A stretch of DNA of 64,000 nucleotides from CAG-170 sp022779365. GTDB lineage: Bacteria; Bacillota; Clostridia; Oscillospirales; Oscillospiraceae. The stretch lies in NCBI GenBank assembly GCA_022779365.1, contig JALFSI010000025.1:11179-75178 (forward strand), written 5' to 3'. Positions 15,012 to 23,965 of the stretch are shown here, piece after piece; position 1 is the first letter of the stretch; each line of letters starts with the position of its first letter. Under the pieces are notes generated by a model that made no database searches, was not told the origin of the DNA, and saw only the letters and a program-made list of their open reading frames with translations. The position numbers and the translations under genes are program-made.

Positions 15012-16064
15012 TTACACATTCATGTGCGCCGTGAGCAGGATGCGGTTGAGCCCCTGCACCACCGTAAACTCAAATTCCACCACACACGTCGTGCGGTCGT
15101 CCTGCGCCGCCGTCACCGTCAGCTTGTCATAGCCCTCGATGATCTCGCGCTCCACGCGCTCGGCCAGCTCCAAAACCACCTGATTGCGGATGGCTTTGCG
15201 CGTGAGGGCGTTATTTTTCGCGTGCGCAAATTTCGTGCGCAGCGCCGTGCGGATCGCCGGGATGAGCTCGTCGAGAATGAGCATCGTCGTCAGCTCCCGA
15301 TACGTCTTGTCCGCGCTGCCGCCGGTCTTGCTGCGCGTGGTGAGCGCCCGGATGACCTGCACCCTGCCGCCCTCGCATTCCAGCGCCGTCACACCGGCTG
15401 CCGCCAGCGCGTCGTATTCTGTGTCGGAATACACCGCCGTCACGCCCGTCAGCCCCTGTAATTCCAGCCCGCTCAGCGGCAGCGCCGGATCGCGCTCGGC
15501 TGCCAGCGCCCCCGCCAGAGCCGCCGCTGCCATGCACCCGTCCTGCGCCGCCGTCTCACCCGCAACATACACCTGCGGACCGACAAAAACGACCCGCTCG
15601 CAGTTGAGCTTCTGCGCCCGCGCGCCGAGCTGTGCCGCCGTCGCCGCGCCCATGCCGCAGATGCCGATGCACTCGCCCTTCTGCTGCGCCGCGCCGGAAA
15701 GCGCCGTGCAGAACGCCGTCTGCACCGCCTCGATCGCCGACCCCAGCACGCACAAACTCGCCTGTTTTTCCGCTAAAACCGCCGCGACCGCCGCGGCATA
15801 CGCCGCCGCGCTGTCCTCCGCCACCGGGTATGCCAAAACCGTCCCCGCGCCGTTCTGATACGCCAGCTTCAGCATTTTACCGAGCTGGCTGTCCGCGCCG
15901 AATACGTCCTGCGCCCCCGCGTAGGACGTCAGCGTGTAAACGCCCGCCGCCGCGCTCGACGTGCCGATCAGCGCGATCACGCGCTGCGCCGTCCCGACCG
16001 CCACGATGCTCGACGCATCATAGTCGGAGTAAACGCCCGGGCGCTCATGATAGGTAATGCTCAT
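15012..16064 (-). CDS. Contractile tail sheath protein, XkdK-like
   Basis: 350 residues. It begins with the sheath signature ITYHERPGVYSDYDAS and carries the internal conserved GLTGVTAVYSDTEYDAL and the C-terminal GLNRILLTAHMNV. Shorter than XkdK (about 460), as in compact sheaths. Its presence shows the tail is contractile (myovirus type). It overlaps the upstream connector gene by 4 nt. Confidence 0.92.
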   Translation of the reverse strand: MSITYHERPGVYSDYDASSIVAVGTAQRVIALIGTSSAAAGVYTLTSYAGAQDVFGADSQLGKMLKLAYQNGAGTVLAYPVAEDSAAAYAAAVAAVLAEKQASLCVLGSAIEAVQTAFCTALSGAAQQKGECIGICGMGAATAAQLGARAQKLNCERVVFVGPQVYVAGETAAQDGCMAAAALAGALAAERDPALPLSGLELQGLTGVTAVYSDTEYDALAAAGVTALECEGGRVQVIRALTTRSKTGGSADKTYRELTTMLILDELIPAIRTALRTKFAHAKNNALTRKAIRNQVVLELAERVEREIIEGYDKLTVTAAQDDRTTCVVEFEFTVVQGLNRILLTAHMNV

Positions 16065-16546
16065 TTGACCGCTCCCTTCAGAATAAAGTCCGTAAATTCC
16101 GTCTCGTCCTCGTCCGTCACGGCGTATACATACGCCTGCGCCTGCGCGCGCACCGGGCAGACGAAGCAGTCGCTCTGCGCGTCATACTCGCACGCGCCCA
16201 CGGTGATTCCCGCGAGCTGCACGCCCGCCGCCCCGCTGGACAGCGCCGCGACGACCTTCTCCGTCTCGGCGTAGCACGCCGCCGACCCGCCGCGCCGCGG
16301 CGCAAAGATCTGCATCAAAATTTCCGCCGATAATTCGCAGCCATACAGCGCCGTGCGCCCGCCGTCCGCGTCCTCCCGCATCCCCAGATACGAAAACTGC
16401 GCCGCCGTGCCGCTCTTTGCGCCCTGCAAGCCCACCGCCGTCACCGGCGCGTCCAGCTCCGGCGCGCTGCCGGGATAAAACTGCCGCACGACCGTCACGC
16501 CCGCCTCCGCGAGCAGCTTGCAAATTGCCTCGATCAGCTCATGCAT
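16061..16546 (-). CDS. Tail completion / connector protein (phage)
   Basis: 161 residues, start at ATG 16546 with GGGAGG upstream; the longer open frame overlaps the previous gene. The beginning MHELIEAICKLLAEAGVTVVRQFYPG and its place just before the sheath fit the tail-terminator class (YqbJ-like). No enzymatic motif. The call depends mainly on gene order. Confidence 0.65.
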   Translation of the reverse strand: MHELIEAICKLLAEAGVTVVRQFYPGSAPELDAPVTAVGLQGAKSGTAAQFSYLGMREDADGGRTALYGCELSAEILMQIFAPRRGGSAACYAETEKVVAALSSGAAGVQLAGITVGACEYDAQSDCFVCPVRAQAQAYVYAVTDEDETEFTDFILKGAVK

Positions 16547-16871
16547 CTGCCGTTCCTCCCGTCTCGCGCAAAAGCCCCCAGACGTACAGCGTCTCGTCTG
16601 CGAAAAACAGCCGCTCCGCGCGCTGCACGCGATACGTCCTTCCGCCCGCGCGCACCAAAGCGTCCGCCTCCGGCAGCACGTCCGCCGGACCGATGTACAC
16701 ATACCGCCCGCGCGGGATCTCGCCGATGGCGCGCATCGTCCTGCGCACGCTCTCCCAGCCCGCCTCCGTCACCGGCTGGATGAACGCCCGCACCGCCTGT
16801 GTGCCCTCTCCCACTGTGACCTCTGCCGCGCTGCCGTACTGCTGCAAAATGCGCCCGATCAGCTCCTTCAT
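16539..16871 (-). CDS. Head closure / minor capsid connector protein
   Basis: 110 residues starting at ATG 16871, which overlaps the previous gene by 4 nt. The pattern GRYVYIGPADVLPEADALVRAGGRTYRVQRAE is that of small beta-barrel head-closure proteins (YqbH/gp16-like). Position between adaptor and tail completion protein supports this. Confidence 0.7.
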   Translation of the reverse strand: MKELIGRILQQYGSAAEVTVGEGTQAVRAFIQPVTEAGWESVRRTMRAIGEIPRGRYVYIGPADVLPEADALVRAGGRTYRVQRAERLFFADETLYVWGLLRETGGTADA

Positions 16872-17221
16872 CCCAGAACCCCCCTGCACGAAAGCCCGCC
16901 CGCGAGAAACGGCAGCATCAGCCGCTCCGCGGCGCTGCGCAGCGCGCGGGCGCTGCCTGCCCCCGGCGTCACCGACACGTCTCCCACGCGAAACGCCTGC
17001 ACGCTGCCCATTCCAGCGGTTTCGCGGTAGTTTGCCGCCGCCAGCATCGCCGCCGCGCAGATAAAGCACGCGCCGCAGTCCTCCGCCGTCACATCCCGGC
17101 GCAGCCGGTTTGTCAGCTCGACCTCCGCCGCGCCGCAAAGCGCCCGCAGCGCCGCCTCATCGGGCGCGCCGGCGGCGGAAAAGCCCGCCGCCAGCGTGTA
17201 AATTTCGTCCGCCCGTGCCAA
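16868..17221 (-). CDS. Head-tail adaptor protein (gp6/YqbG-like)
   Basis: 117 residues, mostly helical, directly after the capsid gene. The layout (short helical protein with a segment AALRALCGAAEVELTNRLRRDV) fits the gp6/gp15-type connector that docks to the portal. Identification is by position and secondary structure. Confidence 0.65.
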   Translation of the reverse strand: MARADEIYTLAAGFSAAGAPDEAALRALCGAAEVELTNRLRRDVTAEDCGACFICAAAMLAAANYRETAGMGSVQAFRVGDVSVTPGAGSARALRSAAERLMLPFLAGGLSCRGVLG

Positions 17222-18247
17222 TCAGATCACCAGCACCTTCGCCGCCTCCGGCATGATCTTGCCAAAGCCGGAGATGGACGTGATCGTCGCGCGCTCGAGC
17301 TGACGGTCGATGAGCTTGTCGTATTCCACGCTCACCTCGCCCGCCTGCACCATCTCCAGCGCGTAGCGGCGGTCGAGACCGATGAGCTTGCCGGACGGCA
17401 CGCACGCCGCGCGCAGCAGCTCCGCGCCCATCGGGGCGGACAGCTTGCCAGTGCCCTGGAAGTTGAGCCCGGTCAGCGGATTCTGAAGCTCCGTCAGCTT
17501 CAGCATCTTCACCATCGCGTCGCCCGATGCCAGCAGCGCGTTCATCGTGTACGGCTCAAACTGCGACCAGAACTCCACGAGCTGCGCATACGTCAGCGTC
17601 CCCTTCGTCCCGCTCAGCGGGCTCGTGCCGATGGTCAGCACCTCGGCGGCGTTATTGTTGCCGTCGCCGTTCACCAGCACGTCCACCGCATCCTGCAAAT
17701 GCATCTTCTGGATGTACGCACCGATCTGGCGCAGCGTCACGGCAAACAGATCGAGCTTCTGGAAGCGGATGGCCTCATACGACGCCACCAGCATTCTCCC
17801 GCGCTTGTTGAGCTTCACCAGATTCGACTTGCTGCGAATTTCGGTTGCCGGGATGCTCGCGCCCTCCGCCACCTGCATCAGCTTCTTGTCGTCCTCCGAC
17901 GCGGCGGAAAACACGCTGCGGTAGTCCATCGCGTCGATGGTCGTGGTGGTCGCGACGATCTTCGGCAGCACATCGTTTTCCTCCATGCCCTGCTTCACCG
18001 CGCGGGCAATATACTCCGGGAACAGCACGCTCGATTCTGCCGTGCGGAAGAATTTTTCCACGGGGTCGGAATACGCGCCGCGCGCGTGGATGTCAAAGCG
18101 CTTGAGCTGACGCTGGAACGCGTCCGTCCCCTCCAGCGCCGTGCCGGTGTAATTTTCGCTCGGGTCGAGCGATTCCAGGACCTGCGCAAAGCTCTTGCCG
18201 CTCTCGCGGTACATACCCTTTTCCAGTCTGATCGAATCAAAACCCAT
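17222..18247 (-). CDS. Major capsid protein (HK97-fold type)
   Basis: 341 residues. It has a scaffold-like N-terminal region and a core with AEGASIPATEIRSKSNLVKLNKRGRML, typical of HK97-fold capsid proteins of PBSX-like elements, where an inner segment lines the E-loop and P-domain. Uninterrupted and of normal size, so particles should be possible. Ribosome binding site GGAGAG before the ATG. Confidence 0.87.
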   Translation of the reverse strand: MGFDSIRLEKGMYRESGKSFAQVLESLDPSENYTGTALEGTDAFQRQLKRFDIHARGAYSDPVEKFFRTAESSVLFPEYIARAVKQGMEENDVLPKIVATTTTIDAMDYRSVFSAASEDDKKLMQVAEGASIPATEIRSKSNLVKLNKRGRMLVASYEAIRFQKLDLFAVTLRQIGAYIQKMHLQDAVDVLVNGDGNNNAAEVLTIGTSPLSGTKGTLTYAQLVEFWSQFEPYTMNALLASGDAMVKMLKLTELQNPLTGLNFQGTGKLSAPMGAELLRAACVPSGKLIGLDRRYALEMVQAGEVSVEYDKLIDRQLERATITSISGFGKIMPEAAKVLVI

Positions 18248-18269
18248 CGTTCAATCTCTCCTTTCCGAA

Positions 18270-18638
18270 TTACAGAAACAGCCCCACGGTCTTGTTTGCC
18301 GTGTCCACGTTCACCACCAGATGGCTTCTGCCCGTCTCCGCGGGCTTCGTCTCCGTCGCCGCAGCCGGCACGCGCACGCCGCTCGCGCCGTCCGCCACCA
18401 GCGCCGTAAAGCCCAGTGCGGGCGCCGCGCCGGTGTACGGCAGCTTCACAAAGCCGCCCATCAGCACGCTTGCCGCGCCGTTTCGCACCTGCGTGATGAC
18501 GCCGCAAAAATCGTCGCCGCCGGCACACGCGCCCACCGTGCCGTTCGCCGTGACCTTGCAGAGCTTGCCCTCCGCAGCCGTGTTGCCTGCGAGGAATGTC
18601 ACATATCGCTCCGCGATCGCCTCAAAAGAAATTGCCAT
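18270..18638 (-). CDS. Capsid decoration / head stabilisation protein
   Basis: 122 residues between protease and capsid genes, the usual place of gpD-like decoration proteins. The Gly/Ala/Val-rich, beta-type sequence with GKLCKVTANGTVGAC and DDFCGVITQVRNGAASV matches small phage head proteins that also feature as capsid cement. Function by class and position. Confidence 0.72.
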   Translation of the reverse strand: MAISFEAIAERYVTFLAGNTAAEGKLCKVTANGTVGACAGGDDFCGVITQVRNGAASVLMGGFVKLPYTGAAPALGFTALVADGASGVRVPAAATETKPAETGRSHLVVNVDTANKTVGLFL

Positions 18639-18686
18639 TGTCGTACCTCCTTAAAATATACAGTGCCGGAAAATGGGCACTGATTT

Positions 18687-19559
18687 TCACATCAAAAACG
18701 CGCTGTCCGTCTTTTTCGCCGCCGCCGGACGCTCCGCAAGCTGGCACACCGGCGGATACATCCCCTCCGCCTTGTGCTTCAAACTCTTCTCCGCCGACAA
18801 AAGCTGCTCCGGCGTCAGCGCGGATACCATCCCCTCCAGAATGTCCTGCTCCACCGCCACCTCCGTCAGCATCGCCAGCCGCACGACCTCCCCGCGCAGC
18901 CGCTCGCGGTACTGCCTGCCCAGCTCCGCCTGCTTTTGCAGATGCACGCGCGCAAATTCCGTCAGCTCATCGCCCTCGCCGCGCAGCCGCTTGAGTACGC
19001 CCGCGTTCCGCTGCGCCGGAACAGCCACAAACGAGAATTCGTAGGCGTCCTGCGGCTCGCACAAAACCGCGATGCATTCCTTCCCGCCGTACACCTGCCC
19101 CTTCTCATGCTGGCACGTCCCGTAGTCCGCCCCGCAGATCGAGCAGACCGAGCGCCCCATCGCGCACCCGACCGACACCTCTTTTTTGATGCCCGCCTCG
19201 ATCTCGCGGATCAGCTCCGCCGTCTTGTCCGTGCGCAGAATGTACGCCCACGCGCGGATAAACGCCGCACCGTCCCCGTATTCCACACCCGTCTCAAAAA
19301 TGCGCGCGAGCTGCTTCTCGCTCGACCACGCGTGGTCGGCAACGCCCGTTTTCCCCACAAACAGCTCCGCCAGCTTCGGCAGCGCCTCCGTTGAAAACCG
19401 CTCGTGGTCGCGGTCCGGCTGATCGTCGCACAGCCGCACGGAAAAGACGTACACCTCCTCCGCCGCCAGCGGCGTCTTTGCCTGCAAATTGATCTTCTCC
19501 AGCTGCTCCGCCGTGGGCTTGCCCGCGGTCAGAACGCCCGCCTGCTTCTGAACCTCCAT
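18687..19559 (-). CDS. Prohead protease-like protein (XkdF type)
   Basis: 290 residues, start at ATG 19559 (the frame further upstream overlaps the portal). The N-terminal half contains DRDHERFSTEALPKLAELFVGK and HAWSSEKQ, then a cysteine cluster CSICGADYGTCQH near residue 135, and AYEFSFVAVPAQRNAGV; these are typical of XkdF-like proteins of Firmicute PBSX elements. The remainder is helical and may act as scaffold. Protease activity is family-level inference. Confidence 0.78.
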   Translation of the reverse strand: MEVQKQAGVLTAGKPTAEQLEKINLQAKTPLAAEEVYVFSVRLCDDQPDRDHERFSTEALPKLAELFVGKTGVADHAWSSEKQLARIFETGVEYGDGAAFIRAWAYILRTDKTAELIREIEAGIKKEVSVGCAMGRSVCSICGADYGTCQHEKGQVYGGKECIAVLCEPQDAYEFSFVAVPAQRNAGVLKRLRGEGDELTEFARVHLQKQAELGRQYRERLRGEVVRLAMLTEVAVEQDILEGMVSALTPEQLLSAEKSLKHKAEGMYPPVCQLAERPAAAKKTDSAFLM

Positions 19560-19564
19560 GATGT

Positions 19565-20695
19565 TTACTCCTTTCCGTTTTCCACCCGCAGCTTGTCCGC
19601 CTGCGCGCGGTAAAGCGCCGCGTGCGCTTCCTCCACCGTGTCCTGAAGCGAAATGTCGTCCCATACGATCTCCGCCTCGCACCCAAAGCCCTCCGAGCGC
19701 AGCCACATCCGGCAAATTTTCTCCAGCACCGGCTGCACGCACCGCCGCAGCGCCCAAAGCTCCGAGGTCAGCAGGTCTGCCTGCTGTGCGCTCATCCGCT
19801 CGGTGGACGACCAGCTCAGCCCCAGCAGAAACGGCGGCAGCCCCGTCTTGGCGACGAGCTGTTCGAGAATTTGCCGCACCGGCACCTCGGAGTCGAGCGC
19901 CTGCCCATCCGCGCCGATCACGCGGATCTCCACATCGCCCACCGCCACAAAGTCGCGCACCTCACCATTGCGGCTGCTGCGCATCGCCTGCGACCATTCG
20001 CGCGCCATCTGCTCCGCCGCCTGCTCCGGCTGCACGCTCTCGCTGCCGGGCTTGTATACGACCGAGTAGCGCACATTTCCCGCCCGCTCCCAGTTCAGCC
20101 CGATCGTCCTGTAAATTTTCAGCAGCACGTCCGCCAAAAACGGCATCGAGCCGAACAGCGACGTGCCGTAAGGATGCGCCGCATTCGCATTCCACGTCGA
20201 AAACAGCAGCAGATTCTGATACAGCAGCACCCGCTCCTGCCCGTTTTCCCAAACGCACAGCTTCACCTCCAGCGGCGACGCGCCCTGCTTCACATGGACT
20301 TTCCGCACATCGCCCCAGCATACCGCCTGCAAGCGCCCGCCAGACATCACCAGCTCGCCCACCGCGCGCCCATACATCAGGAGGCTATCCAGGTATGCCT
20401 CCAGAAAGCCCGCAATGCCCGTCTGTCCGCGCCCCACGTTCACCGTGCGCAAAAACCGCCGCAAAGCGTCCTCCGCGCGCTTATCGCGGCACGCCACGTC
20501 AAATCCGCCCGTCAGCCGCACCAGCTTTCCCACCGCCGCGTCCAAGATCGGCAGCGCCGCGCGCATCGCCTCAAACATCTCCTCCTGCGCCCCGCCGAGC
20601 GCCCACGCCTGCCCCAGCGCGCCGAACGGATTCTGCTCCTGCGTCCGAAGCTGCGCCGCCTTCGCAATGCCCTGCTGTTCCTGTTTTCGCATCAT
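19565..20695 (-). CDS. Phage portal protein
   Basis: 376 residues from the first of two adjacent ATG codons at 20695; GGAAGGGAG precedes it and it overlaps the terminase stop by 4 nt. Portal features include YLDSLLMYGRAVGELVM, LLFSTWNANAAHPYGTSLF and the C-terminal region LVAKTGLPPFLLGLSWSSTERMSA. Somewhat shorter than XkdE. Forms the dodecameric DNA entry ring. Confidence 0.88.
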   Translation of the reverse strand: MMRKQEQQGIAKAAQLRTQEQNPFGALGQAWALGGAQEEMFEAMRAALPILDAAVGKLVRLTGGFDVACRDKRAEDALRRFLRTVNVGRGQTGIAGFLEAYLDSLLMYGRAVGELVMSGGRLQAVCWGDVRKVHVKQGASPLEVKLCVWENGQERVLLYQNLLLFSTWNANAAHPYGTSLFGSMPFLADVLLKIYRTIGLNWERAGNVRYSVVYKPGSESVQPEQAAEQMAREWSQAMRSSRNGEVRDFVAVGDVEIRVIGADGQALDSEVPVRQILEQLVAKTGLPPFLLGLSWSSTERMSAQQADLLTSELWALRRCVQPVLEKICRMWLRSEGFGCEAEIVWDDISLQDTVEEAHAALYRAQADKLRVENGKE

Positions 20696-21951
20696 GTACT
20701 CCCTTCCTGTCGTAAGACCGCCACCGCCGTAAACCCGCGCGGCGGCTCTAAAACGCCCATCACGAAATAGCGCATATCGTCCATCGCGTGGTCGTTTCGT
20801 TTTTCCACCCGGTCGCACGTCCCGCCGCGCTCCCAGACATACAGGTCCATCTCCCGCAGGCAGTCCACGCACTCCGCGCAGATGACGATCCGCCCCGTGC
20901 GCAGCGCGTCCGCCGTCCGCCGGATGCCGTTTAATACATCGTTGTCCGCCTTCTCCACCTGCCAGCCCCGTCTGCGCAGCGTCTGGATGAAGCTCGCCGC
21001 CGACGGATCGACGATCACCCGCCGGATCTCCCGCCCGCCTGCCAGCCCTCCCAGCGCCCCGGCGTATTCCTCGTCCGTCATCTGCCGCCCCTCGCGCCGC
21101 GCGTCAAAGTAAAATTCCTTCACTCTGTACCACACGCCGTCCAGCCGTCCCCACAGCCCGAACGACGCCGGATTCACCGTCCCGTAGTCGCACGAGATCA
21201 CCCACTCCGAAAATTCGCCCACCGGCGCGGGCTGCGCCAGGCTCGTGTCGTAAAAGTCGTACACACGCCCCTCCGCCGCCGTCCAAAGCCCCTGCACGAA
21301 CCGCCGGTAAAACACGCCCGCATACATCCGCGCGTACCGCCTGCGGATCTGCGGCGAGAGCGCGGGATTGTCCTGCATCGTAAAATGCAGATGCAGGCAG
21401 TTCATCTCCTCCGCCCGCACGATCCACTGCCGGTAAAACCAGTGCTGCGGACCTTCGGGATTGCAGTTGAACCAGAGCCTGCTGCCCGCGTCCGAGCACC
21501 GCGCGCACGCCTGCTCCACGAATGAGCGCGGCATCAGCACCACCTCATCCAGAAACACCCCCGCCAGCGTCACGCCCTGAATGAGCGCCGCCGACCGCTC
21601 GTCGTTCCCGCCGAACAGGAAAAAATCATTTTCCCGTCCGCCGAAGCGCACCCGCCAGCACCCGTCCGCCGTCCGCCAGGAAAAATCCATCCCCAGCGCC
21701 CGCAAGACCGGCAGCGTGTCCGCCAACACATTTCGCCGCAGCGCGCCCACCGTCCTGCCGCACAGCGCAAAGCGCCTGCCCGAAAATTCGCTCATCGCCC
21801 ACAGGAAAAACCCCAGCGTCATCGCGAACGTCTTTCCCGAGCGGATCGCCCCGTCGCAGACGATCGCCTCATACCGCCGGTCGGGGCTGCCCGCGCGCCA
21901 CCAGAGCATCGCCCGCCGCTGCTTGGGCGAGAACCCGCCGTTACGCTCCAT
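20692..21951 (-). CDS. Terminase large subunit (PBSX type)
   Basis: 419 residues, the DNA packaging motor. ATPase motifs: GAIRSGKT at 34-41 (Walker A) and FLDE at 133-136 (Walker B with catalytic Glu). The C-terminal nuclease has its three acidic clusters: D255 (SCDYGT), D315 (VDPSA) and D391/D392 (AMDDMRY). All key residues are present, so packaging could be functional, which is uncommon for decayed prophage remnants. Confidence 0.93.
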   Translation of the reverse strand: MERNGGFSPKQRRAMLWWRAGSPDRRYEAIVCDGAIRSGKTFAMTLGFFLWAMSEFSGRRFALCGRTVGALRRNVLADTLPVLRALGMDFSWRTADGCWRVRFGGRENDFFLFGGNDERSAALIQGVTLAGVFLDEVVLMPRSFVEQACARCSDAGSRLWFNCNPEGPQHWFYRQWIVRAEEMNCLHLHFTMQDNPALSPQIRRRYARMYAGVFYRRFVQGLWTAAEGRVYDFYDTSLAQPAPVGEFSEWVISCDYGTVNPASFGLWGRLDGVWYRVKEFYFDARREGRQMTDEEYAGALGGLAGGREIRRVIVDPSAASFIQTLRRRGWQVEKADNDVLNGIRRTADALRTGRIVICAECVDCLREMDLYVWERGGTCDRVEKRNDHAMDDMRYFVMGVLEPPRGFTAVAVLRQEGST

Positions 21952-22192
21952 CGTCCGCCTCGCGCTCCTCGTCCAGCGCCTTCAAGAGCTGCCGCGCCGC
22001 CGCCGACCGTTCGTCACCCTCGCAAAGCTGCGCGAGCTGCGCCAGAATTTTCGTCCTGTCCAGCAGCTTCAGCTCCACGCCGCCCTTGTCGCTGCGCTTA
22101 ATTTCGGTGAGCATCGAAAGATCGAGCTTTGCGATGTCGTCATACTCGCTCAGCGCCAGCTTCACGCAGTCGTTCACCCGTCCGAATGCCAT
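21941..22192 (-). CDS. Terminase small-subunit-like protein, short
   Basis: 83 residues in front of the large terminase, overlapping it by 11 nt. Its sequence (FGRVNDCVKLAL, LDLSMLTEIKRSDKGGVELKLLDR) resembles the C-terminal region of PBSX-type small terminases; the N-terminal helix-turn-helix is absent. The frame stays open for 18 codons above ATG 22192 with plausible residues (RNSDLERIRRQLRR) but no standard start, and GAAAGGTGG lies farther up, so the 5' end may be truncated or use a rare start. Confidence 0.65.
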   Translation of the reverse strand: MAFGRVNDCVKLALSEYDDIAKLDLSMLTEIKRSDKGGVELKLLDRTKILAQLAQLCEGDERSAAARQLLKALDEEREADDGA

Positions 22193-22717
22193 TCTCCGAA
22201 GCTGCCGCCGGATGCGCTCCAGATCCGAATTTCTATCCGCAGCCCCTCACCACCTTTCACCCAAACCCCCAACAAAACAAAAAGTTGCCCGTTTCCGAAC
22301 AACTCCCCAAAAAGCGCAAAAAAGCCTCCCCTTGGTGACCCAGCCGCAGCGAGACGCTGTATAGGCTCCCCTTGGTGATCAAGGGGAGCTGTCGCCGCAG
22401 GCGACTGAGGGGATCAGAACCCTCCTGTTTCTGAGCTGCCGCCACGTTTCGTCGTAACGTAGGGGAGGGACTCGCCCCTCCCGCTGTTGCAAATTATGAC
22501 CGCATTACCAATCGAGCCGTAGGGGCGGGGCTCTGCCCCGCCAGGCGGTACACCGCCACAAAATTGAATGCACCAATGCGGAACGGCGCACACCCGTAGG
22601 GGCGGGCGCCTCTGTCCGTCCCTACAAAACGTTTTTCGTTTTCGCCGATGATATTGCAGTTTTGCAACAAAAAACCGGCGGCGTCCCTTTGGGACGCCGC
22701 CGCTCTTACATTCTGCA
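22193..22717. other. Gene-free interval with repeats
   Basis: 525 nt without a credible gene. It holds a partial family B repeat (22363-22414 with a further fragment at 22321), three family C hairpins (22459-22483, 22519-22542, 22596-22625) and the symporter terminator. I found no sigma-A promoter for the phage-like operon here. Confidence 0.7.
22677..22701 (-). terminator. Terminator of the dapF-symporter operon
   Basis: GGCGGCGTCCC pairs with GGGACGCCGCC around TTT; the minus strand continues GGTTTTTTG. Confidence 0.9.
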
Positions 22718-23953
22718 TTATTTTTTCAACTGCTTCTGCAGCCAATCCTTGCCGTCCACGAATCTGGACACGATGTACGATACCACATAGTCGCCTGCCG
22801 AGTTGACCATGGTCGCGGGGGGATCGACGAGGTTGCCGAGCGCCAGCGCGATGGGGTATGCCACCGCCAGATGGTCTGGGAAGAAGATGGTGCACAGCAC
22901 CAGCTCGCCCGTGCCGCCGCCGCCGGGGATGCCGGACATCGCCACCGACGAAAATACCGCCACAATGATCGCCAGGATCGCCCGCCCGGTCGTGAAATCC
23001 TGTCCGAACATCCCGAACAGGAACGCGACCTTGATGATCGCGGACATCGCCGAGCCGTCCATGTGCATCGTCGCGCCCATCGGCACCACGATGTTCGTCA
23101 CGTCCTTGGAGATGCCGGTCTCCTCGGCGACCTCCATGTTCGTCGGGATCGTCGCCACCGACGAGCAAGTGCCGAAAGACACCGCCGCCGGGCGGAAGAG
23201 CTTGGAGAACATCAGCTTTGCCGCGCCCTTGCCGCCGCCGAAGCGCGCGTAGATCGGGAACGAGATAAACATATACACAAAGCTCAGAACGTAGTAAATG
23301 ATGAGCGTGCGCGAGTAATCGCCGATGAGCTCAGGACCGTACGACGCGACCAGATACGCAAAGAAGCCGAAAAATCCGATGGGCGCGTAGTAGGTGATGA
23401 TCTTCACGGTCTTCATGATGCAGTTCGTTACATCCTCCAGAAGCTGCGCCGTCTTGGTTTTCGGACCGCCCGCCATCTGCACGCCGAAGCCGAACAGGAT
23501 CGCCGCCACGATCAGCGGCAGGATCGCCTTTCTGCTCCAGAGCTCGGTAAAGTCGGGCTTTGTGAAGAAGTTGATGATCATGTCCGACAGACCCAGCGTC
23601 TGCCCGATCTCACCCTCGACCGCCACGTCGTATGTGCCCGTGACCGGCGGGATGAGCAGCACCACCACATACATGATGACGGCTGCGATGGCGGCGGTGA
23701 TAAGGAACGTCGCCACCGTCACGCCCATGATCTTGCCCGCGCGCTTCGCGCTTTTCATGTTGGCGATGGCGGAGGAGATGGAGCAGAACACCATCGGCAC
23801 AACCACGCAGAACATCAGATTCACAAACACCGTGCCGATCGGCTCGAGCGCCTTTGCCCCGTCCCACAGCGCGCCCACAACGCACCCCGCGACGATGCCC
23901 AGCAGCATACAGATCAAAAAACCGTAATTTTTCAGAAATCCACCTTTTTTCAT
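22718..23953 (-). CDS. Dicarboxylate/amino acid:cation symporter (DAACS family)
   Basis: 411 residues with about eight membrane helices and two re-entrant hairpins. Family motifs are clear: SSVATIPT in hairpin 1 (about 275), MGATMHMDG in helix 7 (about 300) and IPGGGGTGE in hairpin 2. It would import glutamate, aspartate or a C4-dicarboxylate with sodium or protons. It lies 12 nt downstream of dapF in the same operon, so a link to amino acid supply is plausible. Substrate unproven. Confidence 0.92.
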   Translation of the reverse strand: MKKGGFLKNYGFLICMLLGIVAGCVVGALWDGAKALEPIGTVFVNLMFCVVVPMVFCSISSAIANMKSAKRAGKIMGVTVATFLITAAIAAVIMYVVVLLIPPVTGTYDVAVEGEIGQTLGLSDMIINFFTKPDFTELWSRKAILPLIVAAILFGFGVQMAGGPKTKTAQLLEDVTNCIMKTVKIITYYAPIGFFGFFAYLVASYGPELIGDYSRTLIIYYVLSFVYMFISFPIYARFGGGKGAAKLMFSKLFRPAAVSFGTCSSVATIPTNMEVAEETGISKDVTNIVVPMGATMHMDGSAMSAIIKVAFLFGMFGQDFTTGRAILAIIVAVFSSVAMSGIPGGGGTGELVLCTIFFPDHLAVAYPIALALGNLVDPPATMVNSAGDYVVSYIVSRFVDGKDWLQKQLKK

Positions 23954-23965
23954 GTTTTTTCTCCT

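Larger units (their letters stand above)
9726..22192 (-). mobile_element. Domesticated contractile phage particle operon (PBSX/GTA-like)
   Basis: Nineteen minus-strand genes in phage late-operon order: terminase, portal, protease, decoration, capsid, connectors, sheath, tube, chaperone, short ruler-like gene, LysM, hub, spike, gp25, gpJ and gpI. Most junctions overlap by 4 nt or lie within 25 nt. No integrase, excisionase, replication, lysis, tail-fibre or attachment site is visible, and base composition matches the host. All packaging and assembly genes appear intact, so it may still build particles. See individual genes. Confidence 0.8.

Noticed and set aside
9726..22192. Ordinary prophage interpretation
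   Set aside because: No integrase, repressor-lysogeny module, replication, lysis or att repeats next to the operon; kept as a domesticated element instead.
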